This document shows positions 42,602 to 51,529 of a stretch of 64,000 nt of DNA, in pieces. The notes beneath the pieces are model-generated. The model was not told where the DNA came from. It made no database searches and saw nothing but the letters and a program-made list of their open reading frames with translations. The first letter of the stretch is position 1. Each line of letters opens with the position of its first letter. Origin of the DNA: Candidatus Eremiobacterota bacterium (GTDB lineage: Bacteria; Vulcanimicrobiota; CADAWZ01; Ess09-12); assembly GCA_031082125.1 (NCBI GenBank), contig JAVHLM010000021.1, positions 1 to 64,000 on the forward strand, given 5' to 3'. A program made the position numbers and the translations under genes.

Positions 42602-42932
42602 TTTGAAAGGGCTTGGGAAGGAACATGTCGGCCCCTGCGGCGAGGGCCTTCTCCCTGATATTCGCGTCGGTGATGGAAGAGGTGACCAGCACCGGGATAT
42701 CCCGGTAAAGATCGTTGAATTTCACGAGCCTCGACACTGCGAGGCCCGAGAGGGAAGGGAGAATAATGTCCAGGATCAGGAGGTCCGGTTTTTCCTGCTG
42801 GACCTTCTGGTAAATCTCGAGGCCGTCGCCGAAAAAGAGAATCTCCTGGTCCTCACCGGACTTCAGGGCCGCCTTCAGCAGCACGACCTGGAGAGGATTG
42901 TCTTCTGCCACGTAGATTTTTTTCTTTGCCAT
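42525..42932 (-). CDS. Single-domain response regulator at the end of the pilus operon
   Basis: A 135-residue CheY-like receiver. The acidic pocket AEDN, phosphoacceptor Asp in LLILDIILP, the Thr/Ser in VTSS and Lys in LPKPFQ are all present, so it can be phosphorylated. No output domain follows. GAGGTG lies close to the ATG at 42932. It begins 9 bases after the PilX-like gene in the pilM operon, and its last 77 bases lie antisense to the end of the kinase at 41108. Probably a local switch for the pilus machine. Confidence 0.88.
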   Translation of the reverse strand: MAKKKIYVAEDNPLQVVLLKAALKSGEDQEILFFGDGLEIYQKVQQEKPDLLILDIILPSLSGLAVSRLVKFNDLYRDIPVLVTSSITDANIREKALAAGADMFLPKPFQITEFAETVKMLLCSGECLAAPPEPS

Positions 42933-42941
42933 TTTCACCTC

Positions 42942-44135
42942 TTACCAGCGCGACAGGATATTGAGGCCCGAAGCCTGGGGCCCGTCGGGGCTGTTGAGCT
43001 GCAGATCGTAATGGAGGCCGTTGCTCCCCCCGATGGTGAGCGTGTTGGATGCAATGGCACCATGGAGGGCCACGCTGCTGTTGCCCCCGATCTTCACGTC
43101 GGAATGGGGGGCGTAAAGGGCGAAATAAAGGCCGTTGCTTTTGCTTCCCACGCCGTTTATCTCAAATTCCTGCTCAGATGACCCTCCGTAGATCAGAAAA
43201 TTTCCCGGCTTCGGGTTCGGGTTTGCCGCCGTGGTCCCGTTTATCGTGCTGTTGCCCGATATCTTCGTATCCCCGAGGATATAGATGGTGACCTTGTCGC
43301 CGTTGGTGGGCGCGAGCAGGTTGGCGCTGCCTGAGAGCTGCACGTCGCCGGTGAACACGTAGGTCCCCCCCGCAAGCTGCAGGGGGCCTTTCAGCTCAAG
43401 CTCGGTATAAATTCCGGGATTAAGGGTCCCTGAGGAGGGAGCTTCCCCCAGGTTCGTGCCCTCGGGGGGAGCGGGCGGCTCCGCGAGGGGCTTGTTGAGG
43501 CTGGTGGCCTGCGTGCCCAGGACGGTGGGCCCTCCGTTCAGCGTGATAATATCGGCGTTGGTGGCCAGGTTGCCCTGGTTGTTATTGGGGTTGCCCGGCG
43601 CGTAAGGCCCTGCCGCCGAGTCATAGCTGTCCACGAGGATCTTGTTGCCGCCCAGGGTGATTTCTGTATCGGTGAGCGCGGCGAACTGGAAAAGGGCTCC
43701 CCCTTTTACCGACACCAGCACCTCTTCCAGGCAGGTGGCGCTCCTGAAGCGGCCTACCGACACGAGGTGGACCGACCCTGCCGGCACCTGGCGGCCCTTG
43801 TAGCCCGTCACGGCGGCGCTGCCGGCGCCGTTGTTGGTGGAATAGGGCTGGGTGCCTGCGGTGAAGGTCATTTGGTATGTCGCGGGGGCATGGGGGAGCC
43901 GGGGATTATTCGGGTCATATGGAAAACCGGCGTTCCAGGCGGGGCTGCTCTTGAGCTGCAGCAGGGCATCCTGGATCCCCCCGTCGGCGGCGGCGTCAGC
44001 CACCACCTGCTGCTCCCTCATCTGCGCCATCCCCTTTTCCTGGCGGTAGTAGTTGGCGTAGGCGATGCCGAAGACAAGAAGTATCACCATCACTATAATG
44101 GTGAGGACGAGAATGTAGCCTCTGCTCCTTCTCAT
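42942..44135 (-). CDS. PilX-like pilus assembly protein
   Basis: A 397-residue protein with an N-terminal basic stretch and long hydrophobic helix (RGYILVLTIIVMVILLVFGIAYANYY), like PilX or other minor pilins but without the Glu5 of a typical prepilin. The large C-terminal part is Gly/Asn/Pro-rich beta sequence, with ITLGGNKILVDSYDS and VTIYILGDTKISGNSTINGT repeated as ladder-like strands. GGAGGTG lies 8 bases before the ATG at 44135. It is in the pilus operon 12 bases after the prepilin at 44148. It could cap or decorate the fibre or be a surface adhesin exported by it. Confidence 0.72.
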   Translation of the reverse strand: MRRSRGYILVLTIIVMVILLVFGIAYANYYRQEKGMAQMREQQVVADAAADGGIQDALLQLKSSPAWNAGFPYDPNNPRLPHAPATYQMTFTAGTQPYSTNNGAGSAAVTGYKGRQVPAGSVHLVSVGRFRSATCLEEVLVSVKGGALFQFAALTDTEITLGGNKILVDSYDSAAGPYAPGNPNNNQGNLATNADIITLNGGPTVLGTQATSLNKPLAEPPAPPEGTNLGEAPSSGTLNPGIYTELELKGPLQLAGGTYVFTGDVQLSGSANLLAPTNGDKVTIYILGDTKISGNSTINGTTAANPNPKPGNFLIYGGSSEQEFEINGVGSKSNGLYFALYAPHSDVKIGGNSSVALHGAIASNTLTIGGSNGLHYDLQLNSPDGPQASGLNILSRW

Positions 44136-44147
44136 GGAAAACACCTC

Positions 44148-44741
44148 CTAGTTGGCCGGGTATATGACGGCCTGCTGCGTCTGTTCGTCGATGGTGCCGT
44201 GCCGGCTCGTGTTCCTGACCGTCACGGAGAGCGTCATTGATTTATTGATAGCGTCGGTGGCAATGCTCAGCGACAGCACATCGGAAGCCACAAGCTTTCC
44301 TGTGCCATTGCATTGCGCCGTCAGCTCATCTGCCGTGAGGGCGGCGGTGAAGGTGCCGTAGACCTCACGGCGCATCAGATTGGTAGTGCCGGCCTTGAGA
44401 TAGTACACGACAAACTTTTTCCACACGGGAGCCCCCGTCACGGTATCGGTGGTGAAAGTCCCGGATGTGTCATAGGCCGAGATGGCGCTGAAGGCCCTGC
44501 GGTCCGCTGAGACCGTGACAAAGGACAGCCTGGTGTCCTTCAGGTCCTCGGTGATATTATACATTGCTGCGGTGAGGTCCTGGCGCCCCTTGCCGCGCGC
44601 CACCGATGCCTGGTAGGTCTTCTTCCCCGCAAGCAGCATGACCACGAGGATGCCCGACAGGAAGGATACAATGATCATGGCTGCAATCAGCTCGGGAAGG
44701 CTCATGCCCTTCAGAAACCAGGCCTTTCCTCTCTCTCTCAT
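44148..44741 (-). CDS. Prepilin-like protein (type IV pilin/pseudopilin)
   Basis: A 197-residue protein starting at 44741 (GGAGGGTGAC upstream). The leader ends FLKG, followed by MSLPELIAAMIIVSFLSG: a prepilin-peptidase site after Gly with Glu at +5, but Met rather than Phe at +1. The hydrophobic helix then leads to a beta-rich domain. In-frame sequence extends to 44930 but lacks good starts and overlaps the preceding gene. It fits a minor pilin or PilW/GspJ-type subunit. Confidence 0.8.
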   Translation of the reverse strand: MRERGKAWFLKGMSLPELIAAMIIVSFLSGILVVMLLAGKKTYQASVARGKGRQDLTAAMYNITEDLKDTRLSFVTVSADRRAFSAISAYDTSGTFTTDTVTGAPVWKKFVVYYLKAGTTNLMRREVYGTFTAALTADELTAQCNGTGKLVASDVLSLSIATDAINKSMTLSVTVRNTSRHGTIDEQTQQAVIYPAN

Positions 44742-44833
44742 TTCAGTCACCCTCCGATTTTCCCAGGCGATGAGCCCGCCCTCTTCTCTCACTCTCCTTG
44801 GATTCCCCCCCCGGCCGGGAGATTCAAAGACCT

Positions 44834-45256
44834 TTATTTCAGCCTCGTGAAGACCGTCTCCACCACCTCGTGCTTTGTCTGGAATGCCGCCGACCTGCCG
44901 CCTCTCTCGGTCCACGACAGATCGACCCATACGATTTTCTTGTCGGCTCCCTGGGCCTCTACCGATACGTTGTAGAGGATCTCGAGCGTATGCACTTTAT
45001 CCTTCACGCCCTGTGCGCTGTCGTCGAGGCCCGTGTAAGTCACTTTGCCTGAGTACGCGTAAATATCGTCAAAGGTCCTGGTCTTCATGCCTTCCAGCAC
45101 GCTCCTTCCCAGGAAGGCCGCCTTGACCCTGTTCTCCGATGCCTGCATGCCCCTGCGCTGCATCGAAAACACTGACACCAGCGTGATGATAAGGATGGCG
45201 ATGAGCACAAAGGCTATCAGGCTCTCGATGAGTGTGAATCCCTGGCTTTTTTTCAT
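44834..45256 (-). CDS. Prepilin-like protein, PilV/GspI type
   Basis: A 140-residue prepilin with the textbook leader MKKSQG and mature start FTLIESLIAFVLIAILII (cleavage after Gly, Glu at +5). A short beta-rich domain follows, with two Trp near residue 115-120. GGGGGA lies about 7 bases before the ATG. It lies 15 bases after pilC. Its size fits a minor pilin such as PilV or a GspI-like pseudopilin. Confidence 0.85.
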   Translation of the reverse strand: MKKSQGFTLIESLIAFVLIAILIITLVSVFSMQRRGMQASENRVKAAFLGRSVLEGMKTRTFDDIYAYSGKVTYTGLDDSAQGVKDKVHTLEILYNVSVEAQGADKKIVWVDLSWTERGGRSAAFQTKHEVVETVFTRLK

Positions 45257-45271
45257 GGGCTTTTCCCCCTG

Positions 45272-46489
45272 TCAGTTGATGAGCGTGCTCACGGTGAGGA
45301 ACGGCAGGGCAAGCGTGATGATGACAGCTCCCAGCCCTATGCCGATGAATATCATGATAATTGGCTCAACGAGGCCGGAGAGAGCCTGGAGCGATATCTC
45401 CACCTGCGCCTCATAGAAATCAGCGAGCTTTGCGAGGATGGTGTCCAGGGAACCGGTCTCCTCGCCGGCGGCGATCATGCTGATGGCCATTTCGGTGAAA
45501 GCTTTGCTTCTCCTGAGGGGATCGGCAAGCTGCTCGCCCTCGCGGAGGTTCTTGAGGGCCCCTTTCACCACGTTTTCCATGACCCTGTTTCCCGTGCTTC
45601 CCGAGACGAGCTCCATCGCGTCAAGGATGGGCACGCCGCTCGAGTAGAGCGTGGCGAGTGTGCGGGCGAAGCGCGAGATGGCCACTTTCTGGAAGAGCTC
45701 CCCGAGGAGCACCATGTTGATCTTGAAGGTGTCGATGGCAAGCTGGCCCGCCTCGGTTCTCGCGAATCTTACGAAGAGGTAGATGGCGACGCCGATCAGG
45801 GGGAAGATGATATACCACCAGGTCCCCAGGAAGCTGCAGAAGTTTATCAGCGTCTGCGTGGTGAAGGGGAGCTCCCTTCCCAGCTCGTCATAGATGCTCT
45901 TGAGCCTCGGGATGCCGAAGGTGAAGAGAAAGACCATGACCAGGACGGCGAAGCAGACCACTATCGTGGGATAGTAAAGGGCCGCCTCCACTTTTCTCCT
46001 GAGGTACTCCGAGCGCTGGATATAGTCCGAGAGCCTGTTCAGGATGAGGGGGAGATTTCCCGACTTCTCGCCGGCCCCGACCATTGAGACGTAGAGCTTC
46101 GAGAAGACCCGGGGAAACTGCCTCATCATCTCCGAGAGGGATTTCCCCTGGGAGAGCCCCGTGGCGAGGTTGGTCACCACGACCTTCAGGCTGCGGCTTG
46201 AGATGTCATTGCCCACCACTTCAAGGGAGCGCTTGAGGGGAATCCCCGCGTCAAGCATGGAGCTGAGCTCCTGGGTGAGCAGCAGAAGGTCTTCAGTCTT
46301 CACCCTGAGGTTTTTGTAGGCCGCCGCCGATGATGCCATGGTAGCGGTGGACGCCGTCATCGTGAGGCTCGTCACGATGAGATCCTTTTCCGCAAGCACC
46401 TTGTGAGCCGCATCGGGGCTGTCGGCCTCAAGCATCCCCGAGACTTTTTTCCCCTCGCTGTCCAGTGCGGAAAATGAGAACTGTGGCAT
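45272..46489 (-). CDS. pilC: PilC/GspF inner-membrane platform protein
   Basis: A 405-residue protein of the usual length with the duplicated T2SSF domain. The N-terminal part (FSFSALDSEGKKVSG) and the repeated helical modules are present, for instance LLTQELSSMLDAGIPLKRSLEVV and FARTLATLYSSGVPILDAMELVSG. Membrane helices occur near 170-195, 225-245 and 375-400. It would anchor the assembly ATPase to the growing fibre. GGAGG lies 5 bases before the ATG, 24 bases after pilB. T2SS versus pilus cannot be settled from this protein alone. Confidence 0.88.
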   Translation of the reverse strand: MPQFSFSALDSEGKKVSGMLEADSPDAAHKVLAEKDLIVTSLTMTASTATMASSAAAYKNLRVKTEDLLLLTQELSSMLDAGIPLKRSLEVVGNDISSRSLKVVVTNLATGLSQGKSLSEMMRQFPRVFSKLYVSMVGAGEKSGNLPLILNRLSDYIQRSEYLRRKVEAALYYPTIVVCFAVLVMVFLFTFGIPRLKSIYDELGRELPFTTQTLINFCSFLGTWWYIIFPLIGVAIYLFVRFARTEAGQLAIDTFKINMVLLGELFQKVAISRFARTLATLYSSGVPILDAMELVSGSTGNRVMENVVKGALKNLREGEQLADPLRRSKAFTEMAISMIAAGEETGSLDTILAKLADFYEAQVEISLQALSGLVEPIIMIFIGIGLGAVIITLALPFLTVSTLIN

Positions 46490-46513
46490 AGCCCCTCCTC
46501 TTTCTCCGTGATC

Positions 46514-48184
46514 TTAATCACCCTCTGCGGTGACGCTCAGCACCTCTTCTATGCTTGTTTCCCCCTCAAAGAACTTTTCCAGGGCGCTGTCCCTGAGGGC
46601 TCTGAAGTAGCCGTCAACGGCAAGCCTTTTAATCACCTCGGGGGTCACGTCCGAGGCAGGAAGCCTCCGCATGGCATTGGTGATCTCCAGGTACTCATAG
46701 ACTGCCAGGCGCCCCTTGTATCCGAAGCCGCCGCAGGCCTGGCACCCTGCCGGCTCGAACACCTCGTACTCCTCGGGGATGTAGCTCACTCCGTAAGCCT
46801 GGAGCTCATCCCTGGTAAGCTCCGCCTTTTTCCTGCACTTGGGGCAGAGGCGCCTCACGAGCCTCTGGGCCAGGACTCCCAGCAGCGACGCGAAGATGAG
46901 GTACGAGGCGATGCCCATGTCCAGGAGGCGCGTCACCGCCGAAGCGGCGTCGTTGGTGTGGAGCGTGCTGAAGACCATGTGGCCCGTGAGTGACGAGCGG
47001 ATGGCTATCTCTGCCGTCTCAAGATCCCGGATCTCGCCGAGCATTACGATGTCGGGGTCATGGCGCAGGATGGACCTGAGGCCCCGCGCAAAGGTGAAAT
47101 CGATATCGGAGTTCACCTGGATCTGCGTGATCCCTTTCAGCTGGTACTCGACGGGGTCCTCGATGGTGATTATCTTTTTCTTGGGAGTGTAAATATGTTT
47201 CAGTGTTCCGTAGAGAGTAGTGGATTTCCCCGACCCTGTGGGGCCTGTCACGAGAAAGAGGCCGAAGGGCCTTTTTATGAGCTTCTTGTAATGGTCAAGC
47301 ATGACAGTGTTGAAGCCAAGGTCCTCCAGGTCGATGGAGCGCCCCACCGTTGCCAGGATGCGGATCACGATGCCTTCGCCATGGACGTTGGGGATTATCG
47401 AGACTCTCAGGTCATAGACATCATCGCCGATTCTGAAGGAGGCTCTCCCGTCCTGGGGCATCCGCCGCTCGGCGACGTCCAGGTTGGAGATTATCTTGAA
47501 GCGCGACACTATGGCCCGGTAAAGGTGCAGGGGCGGCGGCGGGAACTCGTAGAGGATGCCGTCCACCCGGTAGCGGAGGAACACCGAGTCGGGAAAGAGC
47601 TCAAGGTGAAGATCGCTCGCGCCGAGGTTCACCGCCTGGGAGATCATGTAGTTCACCAGCTTGATGACAGGGGCGCTCTCGTCCTCAATCATAAGGGCCT
47701 CAAGGCCCTCGGCATTATCTTCCTCTTCCTTTTTCTCGGCGAAGGTGCCCATGGCCTGGGCTGTTTTCTCCTCGGTGAGGAAGATCTTGTTGATGGCAGC
47801 TATGATGGAGTCCTTCGTTGCGATAACGGGCTCAACGGTGAGCCCCGTCATCTGCCTGAGGAAGTCGTGAATGGTGAGATCATCGGGATCGGTGACGGCT
47901 ACAAAGAGGTGGTCATCAAGCTCAAAGAGCGGAATTGCAGTAAAGCGCCTCATGACGCTCTCGTTCAGCCTGTCAACGGAGGCCTTCTGGGGATGATAGA
48001 GCTCAAGCTCCACGCTGGGGAGGTGGTAATGGCGCGAAAGGAGGGAGAGGAGAGATCTTGACGGGATGAGGCCCTTTTCCACAAGGAATTCAGCGGGGTT
48101 TCTTCCCCCGTGCGCTTCGTTCCGGGCCTGAAGGATCACGTCGGGGCCGAGGTCCTTTTCCAGCTCATCAAGCCATTCATGCAT
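46514..48184 (-). CDS. pilB: PilB/GspE assembly ATPase
   Basis: A 556-residue hexameric motor. The N-terminal MshEN-like region (1-150, with LVEKGLIPSRSLLSLLS) is of the type that binds c-di-GMP in some members. The ATPase has Walker A GPTGSGKST (near 315), the Asp box IEDPVEY, Walker B DPDIVMLGEIRD and the His box TGHMVFSTLHTND. The four-Cys zinc site CPKC and CQACGGFGY follows (near 445-485). It would drive pilus or pseudopilus extension. It is the second gene after pilM. A second, related ATPase is encoded divergently at 49820. Confidence 0.9.
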   Translation of the reverse strand: MHEWLDELEKDLGPDVILQARNEAHGGRNPAEFLVEKGLIPSRSLLSLLSRHYHLPSVELELYHPQKASVDRLNESVMRRFTAIPLFELDDHLFVAVTDPDDLTIHDFLRQMTGLTVEPVIATKDSIIAAINKIFLTEEKTAQAMGTFAEKKEEEDNAEGLEALMIEDESAPVIKLVNYMISQAVNLGASDLHLELFPDSVFLRYRVDGILYEFPPPPLHLYRAIVSRFKIISNLDVAERRMPQDGRASFRIGDDVYDLRVSIIPNVHGEGIVIRILATVGRSIDLEDLGFNTVMLDHYKKLIKRPFGLFLVTGPTGSGKSTTLYGTLKHIYTPKKKIITIEDPVEYQLKGITQIQVNSDIDFTFARGLRSILRHDPDIVMLGEIRDLETAEIAIRSSLTGHMVFSTLHTNDAASAVTRLLDMGIASYLIFASLLGVLAQRLVRRLCPKCRKKAELTRDELQAYGVSYIPEEYEVFEPAGCQACGGFGYKGRLAVYEYLEITNAMRRLPASDVTPEVIKRLAVDGYFRALRDSALEKFFEGETSIEEVLSVTAEGD

Positions 48185-48201
48185 AAGTGGCTTTTCTCCC
48201 T

Positions 48202-49236
48202 TTAGTCAAAAGTCAGTCCCATGGCTACACTGAAAGTGCTGAAGCCGTCGTCGCCCTCTGCGGAGCCCTCGCCCTGGACGCCAGACCGCTTGATCCTGTC
48301 CCACCTGTCGCTCTCCACAGGGAGGGCAATGAAGCTGGAGAGCCTCAGGTCCAGGTTCTTCATTGCCGCGGTGCCGCCGGTGATGAATATCTTCTTGATG
48401 TCGAAATTTTCGCCAGGGAACTGCTTGACAAAAAACTCGATGGATCTCTTTACATCGTCAAGCCACCGGGTGATGAAGGGCTCTATGGCCGTCTCTTTGG
48501 CCAGCACGTCGTACTTGAGCTTGGTCTCCTCGGCTTCTCTCCAGCTGCACTGGCCCCCCATCTGGAGCGCGTAAGTAAAATCCCTCCCCGAGATGGAGAG
48601 CTCTCTCACGAAGTAGGGATAGCGGTCCCGTAAGACGATAAAGAATGAGTAACGGAAGCCCATGTGGATTATGGCGAAAAACTCATCCTTGGGAAACCTG
48701 TGGTTGAGGGCGAAGAGGCGCGAAAGCGACAGGACCGGTGTCTCGATCCTGTTCAGGTTGAGGCCCGTCGCTTTCATGATTGCCTTGAGCTCCTCGAGTG
48801 TCTCGTTCTGCTCGGCGATAAAGAATACGGCGCTTTTTTTCTTGGCCGTCGAGAGCTGCGGCACGTTCACGAAGGAGAGCGTCATGTCTTTCAGCGGGAA
48901 GGGCACGTATTTTGATGCCTGGGAGTTCACGGCGACGGAGAGCTCCTTGGGCTTGAGAAGGGGAAGCTCAAGGTAACGGGCCACGCTCCCGCTTCCCTGC
49001 ACCGAGGCACTCACGTGCTTCCCGAAGCCGGGGACCTCCTTCTGGCAGACTTTCACCAGCTCGTTGACGCAGCGGATGAGCTCTTCCCTCGAGGCGAGCT
49101 GATCACGGGTCTGACGGTCCGCCATGGTAGCGCAGAGCCTCATGTCCCTGACAAGGTATTTGTCAGACAGGGAGGTGGCGCATTTCACGCTGTCCTGGCC
49201 TATGTCAAGACCTGCGGTGACTTTTTTTCCGAACAT
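48202..49236 (-). CDS. pilM: PilM actin-like pilus assembly protein
   Basis: A 344-residue cytosolic protein of the FtsA/PilM family. The first phosphate motif is AGLDIGQDSVKCA, the later phosphate and adenosine motifs are IIHMGFRYSFFIV and IFITGGTAAMKNLDLRLS, and VNSQASKYVPFPLKDM is the usual PilM segment. GAGGTAAG precedes the ATG. It is the first gene of the seven-gene operon and the usual partner of PilN, which is not adjacent. Its presence is the strongest argument that the machine is a type IV pilus and not a simple type II secreton. Confidence 0.88.
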   Translation of the reverse strand: MFGKKVTAGLDIGQDSVKCATSLSDKYLVRDMRLCATMADRQTRDQLASREELIRCVNELVKVCQKEVPGFGKHVSASVQGSGSVARYLELPLLKPKELSVAVNSQASKYVPFPLKDMTLSFVNVPQLSTAKKKSAVFFIAEQNETLEELKAIMKATGLNLNRIETPVLSLSRLFALNHRFPKDEFFAIIHMGFRYSFFIVLRDRYPYFVRELSISGRDFTYALQMGGQCSWREAEETKLKYDVLAKETAIEPFITRWLDDVKRSIEFFVKQFPGENFDIKKIFITGGTAAMKNLDLRLSSFIALPVESDRWDRIKRSGVQGEGSAEGDDGFSTFSVAMGLTFD

Positions 49237-49273
49237 CTCTTACCTCGCTGCAACCCGGGAAGACTCTCATCTT

Positions 49274-49303
49274 TTTACGTCAATTTTGACTTTCGTCTAT
49301 TAT
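49274..49303 (+). promoter_or_regulatory. Promoter of the receiver-ATPase-kinase operon, with inverted repeat
   Basis: TTTACG (49274-49279) and TATTAT (49298-49303) are spaced 18 bases apart on the plus strand. Between them GTCAA and TTGAC form an inverted repeat (49279-49290). It lies in the 189-base gap between the divergent pilM and receiver genes and could control both sides. Confidence 0.45.
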
Positions 49304-49425
49304 TGTTCAATGAGAGGCCAATCTCCTTCTCACCTTCTGGATGCCGTCAGACGGAGAAAAGATGGAAGGTGATTTCCTCCCGGAAGAGAACAGTATGATG
49401 AGGCAGAAGGCGCAAGGAGGAGTCC

Positions 49426-49815
49426 ATGGCGAAGGAAATGATCTTTGTGGCAGAGGATGAGCAGGATATTCAGAAGGTAATCAAGGTCACGCTGAAATAC
49501 AAGGGCGGCTTCGAGGTGAAATTCGCAGGCAACGGACTGGAGCTGCTGGACCTGGTGAAGGAGGAGAAGCCGGCCCTCATCATCTGCGACGTCATGATGC
49601 CCAGGATGGACGGCTACGAGGCCTGCAGGACCCTCAAGGCCCAGCCTGACACTGCTTCCATCCCCTTCGTGTTCCTCACGGCGAAAGCCCAGGAGAAGGA
49701 GATCGAGGAGGGCCTGGCCCTCGGAGCCATTGACTACATAAAGAAACCCTTTGAGCCCGACGAGTTTGTGGCGAAAGTGAAGGGGCTGCTGGGGAACGCT
49801 TCTCGGAAGGAGTGA
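49426..49815 (+). CDS. Single-domain response regulator
   Basis: A 129-residue CheY-like receiver with complete site: AEDEQD, Asp in LIICDVMMPRMDG, Thr in FLTA and Lys in IKKPFEP. GGAGGAG lies 6 bases before the ATG. It is the first gene of the operon 49426-55043 and only 4 bases before the second PilB/GspE gene, so it may act on that motor directly. No output domain. Confidence 0.9.
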   Translation: MAKEMIFVAEDEQDIQKVIKVTLKYKGGFEVKFAGNGLELLDLVKEEKPALIICDVMMPRMDGYEACRTLKAQPDTASIPFVFLTAKAQEKEIEEGLALGAIDYIKKPFEPDEFVAKVKGLLGNASRKE

Positions 49816-49819
49816 GCTC

Positions 49820-51526
49820 ATGGCTGAAGCCGACAAGGTGGCAAGTTTCGGGAAAATGCTCGTGGAGTCGGAGACCATCACGGAGAACCAGTGGAAACAG
49901 GTGATGGACTTCTACAAGACCACTCACAAGTCCATCGAGGCCATCCTCATCGAGCAGAAACTGGTGGAGCCATCCCATCTTGGCGATCTGCTCGAGTTCT
50001 ACTACCAGGTGCCTGTCGTGAAGCTCGAGGAGTTCATCATCTCAATGGACTCGGTGCACCTTATCCCCGAGAATATCGCCCGCCAGTACTGCTTCATGCC
50101 CATGAGCCTCAAGGGAAAAGAGCTCACGGTGGCGATGGCGGATCCCAACGACATCGTGGCCCTTGACACGGTGAAATACATGCACAGGGATTTCACCCTC
50201 AAGGTGGTCTATGCCACCCGCGAGGATGTCGAGAGGGCGATAAAGACCTATTACGGCGCCGGCGACACCTTTGAGGACACCGTGAGGGAGGTCTCAAAGA
50301 AGGCGGCCGAGGCAAAGCATGAGTTCGGCTCCGAGGAGAAGGCCCTCGAGACCCTCAGCGAGGAGACACCTGTGATCCAGCTGGTGAACAGGATACTCCA
50401 CGCCGCCGTCGATAAGCATGCGAGCGATATCCATTTCGAGCCCACGGAGAAGAAAGCCGTCATCCGATTCAGGATAGACGGCATCCTTCACATAGAGCTC
50501 ACGCTCCCCATGTCAGCCTATCCTTCCATGATATCAAGGCTCAAGATACTGTGCGGCATGAATATTGCCGAGAGGCGCCTCCCCCAGGACGGGAGGACCC
50601 GCATCAAGGTGGGAGAGCGCGAGGTTGACATCAGGGCCAGTGTCTTCCCCCTCGTCTTCGGGGAAAAAATGGTTCTCAGGCTCCTGGACAGGAGCACGAC
50701 GCTTGCCAACCTTGACAAGCTGGGCTTTTCCGAAGAGAATTACAGGAAGTACTCGGAGATAATCTCCCAGCCGTACGGTATGATGCTCATCACGGGACCC
50801 ACAGGGAGCGGAAAAAGCACTACCCTCTTTGCGACGCTTAACAAGGTGAAGTCGATTCATCATAATGTTATCAGCGTTGAAGACCCTGTCGAGTACCAGA
50901 TCGACATGGTAAACCAGGCGCAGGTCAACGCGAGAATTGGCCTCGACTTCGCCAACTGCCTCCGCTCCATCCTCCGCCAGGATCCCGATATCATCATGGT
51001 GGGCGAGATAAGGGATAAGGAGACCGCCGAGATCGCCTTTCATGCCGCGATGACAGGCCATTTTGTGCTCTCGACGCTCCATACCAACGATTCCTGCTCT
51101 TCCGTCACGAGGCTCGTGGAGATGGGGATCCCCGCCTACCTGGTGGCCTCGGTGGTCTCGGGCGCCATGGCCCAGAGGCTTCTGCGCTGCATCTGCATCG
51201 AGTGCCGCGAGGATCAGGAGATTGATGACCGTGTCTGGACCGAAATATTCGGATCGCCGAAGGACAAGCCCGAAAAGGTGTACAGGGGCGTGGGCTGCCC
51301 CTCGTGCTATAACACGGGCTACCTCAGGAGAGTGGCCGTCACGGAGGTCATGAAGATGACTTCCCGCATAAAGAAGCTTGTCTCTGTCGGTGAGCCGCTG
51401 GAGAAGATCATTGAGGCGGCCCGGGAAGAGGGCCTCAGGCCCCTCAGGGAGGACGCGATGATAAAGGTCATCCAGGGCATCACGACGCTGGAAGAAGTGC
51501 TTCGCACCACAGTAAAGGAGCTATAG
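49820..51526 (+). CDS. Second PilB/GspE-family ATPase
   Basis: A 568-residue motor with an N-terminal MshEN-like region (1-145; VASFGKMLVESETIT and FYYQVPVVKLEEF). The ATPase is complete: GPTGSGKST (near 327), VEDPVEY, DPDIIMVGEIRD, TGHFVLSTLHTND and a zinc site with CIECRED and CPSCYNTGY. It is roughly as similar to the ATPase at 46514 as separate family members usually are. It is sandwiched between a receiver and a degenerate kinase and not next to a PilC gene. It may be an alternative extension motor, or a GspE of another system, under direct two-component control. It lacks the PilT signature as far as I can see. Confidence 0.87.
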   Translation: MAEADKVASFGKMLVESETITENQWKQVMDFYKTTHKSIEAILIEQKLVEPSHLGDLLEFYYQVPVVKLEEFIISMDSVHLIPENIARQYCFMPMSLKGKELTVAMADPNDIVALDTVKYMHRDFTLKVVYATREDVERAIKTYYGAGDTFEDTVREVSKKAAEAKHEFGSEEKALETLSEETPVIQLVNRILHAAVDKHASDIHFEPTEKKAVIRFRIDGILHIELTLPMSAYPSMISRLKILCGMNIAERRLPQDGRTRIKVGEREVDIRASVFPLVFGEKMVLRLLDRSTTLANLDKLGFSEENYRKYSEIISQPYGMMLITGPTGSGKSTTLFATLNKVKSIHHNVISVEDPVEYQIDMVNQAQVNARIGLDFANCLRSILRQDPDIIMVGEIRDKETAEIAFHAAMTGHFVLSTLHTNDSCSSVTRLVEMGIPAYLVASVVSGAMAQRLLRCICIECREDQEIDDRVWTEIFGSPKDKPEKVYRGVGCPSCYNTGYLRRVAVTEVMKMTSRIKKLVSVGEPLEKIIEAAREEGLRPLREDAMIKVIQGITTLEEVLRTTVKEL

Positions 51527-51529
51527 ATC

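Noticed and set aside
47060-48061. 333-codon frame antisense to pilB
   Set aside because: PilB is unmistakable and the mirror frame has no features.
49820-51526. Second ATPase as the retraction motor PilT
   Set aside because: It has the long N-terminal domain and the Cys zinc site of PilB/GspE, which PilT lacks.
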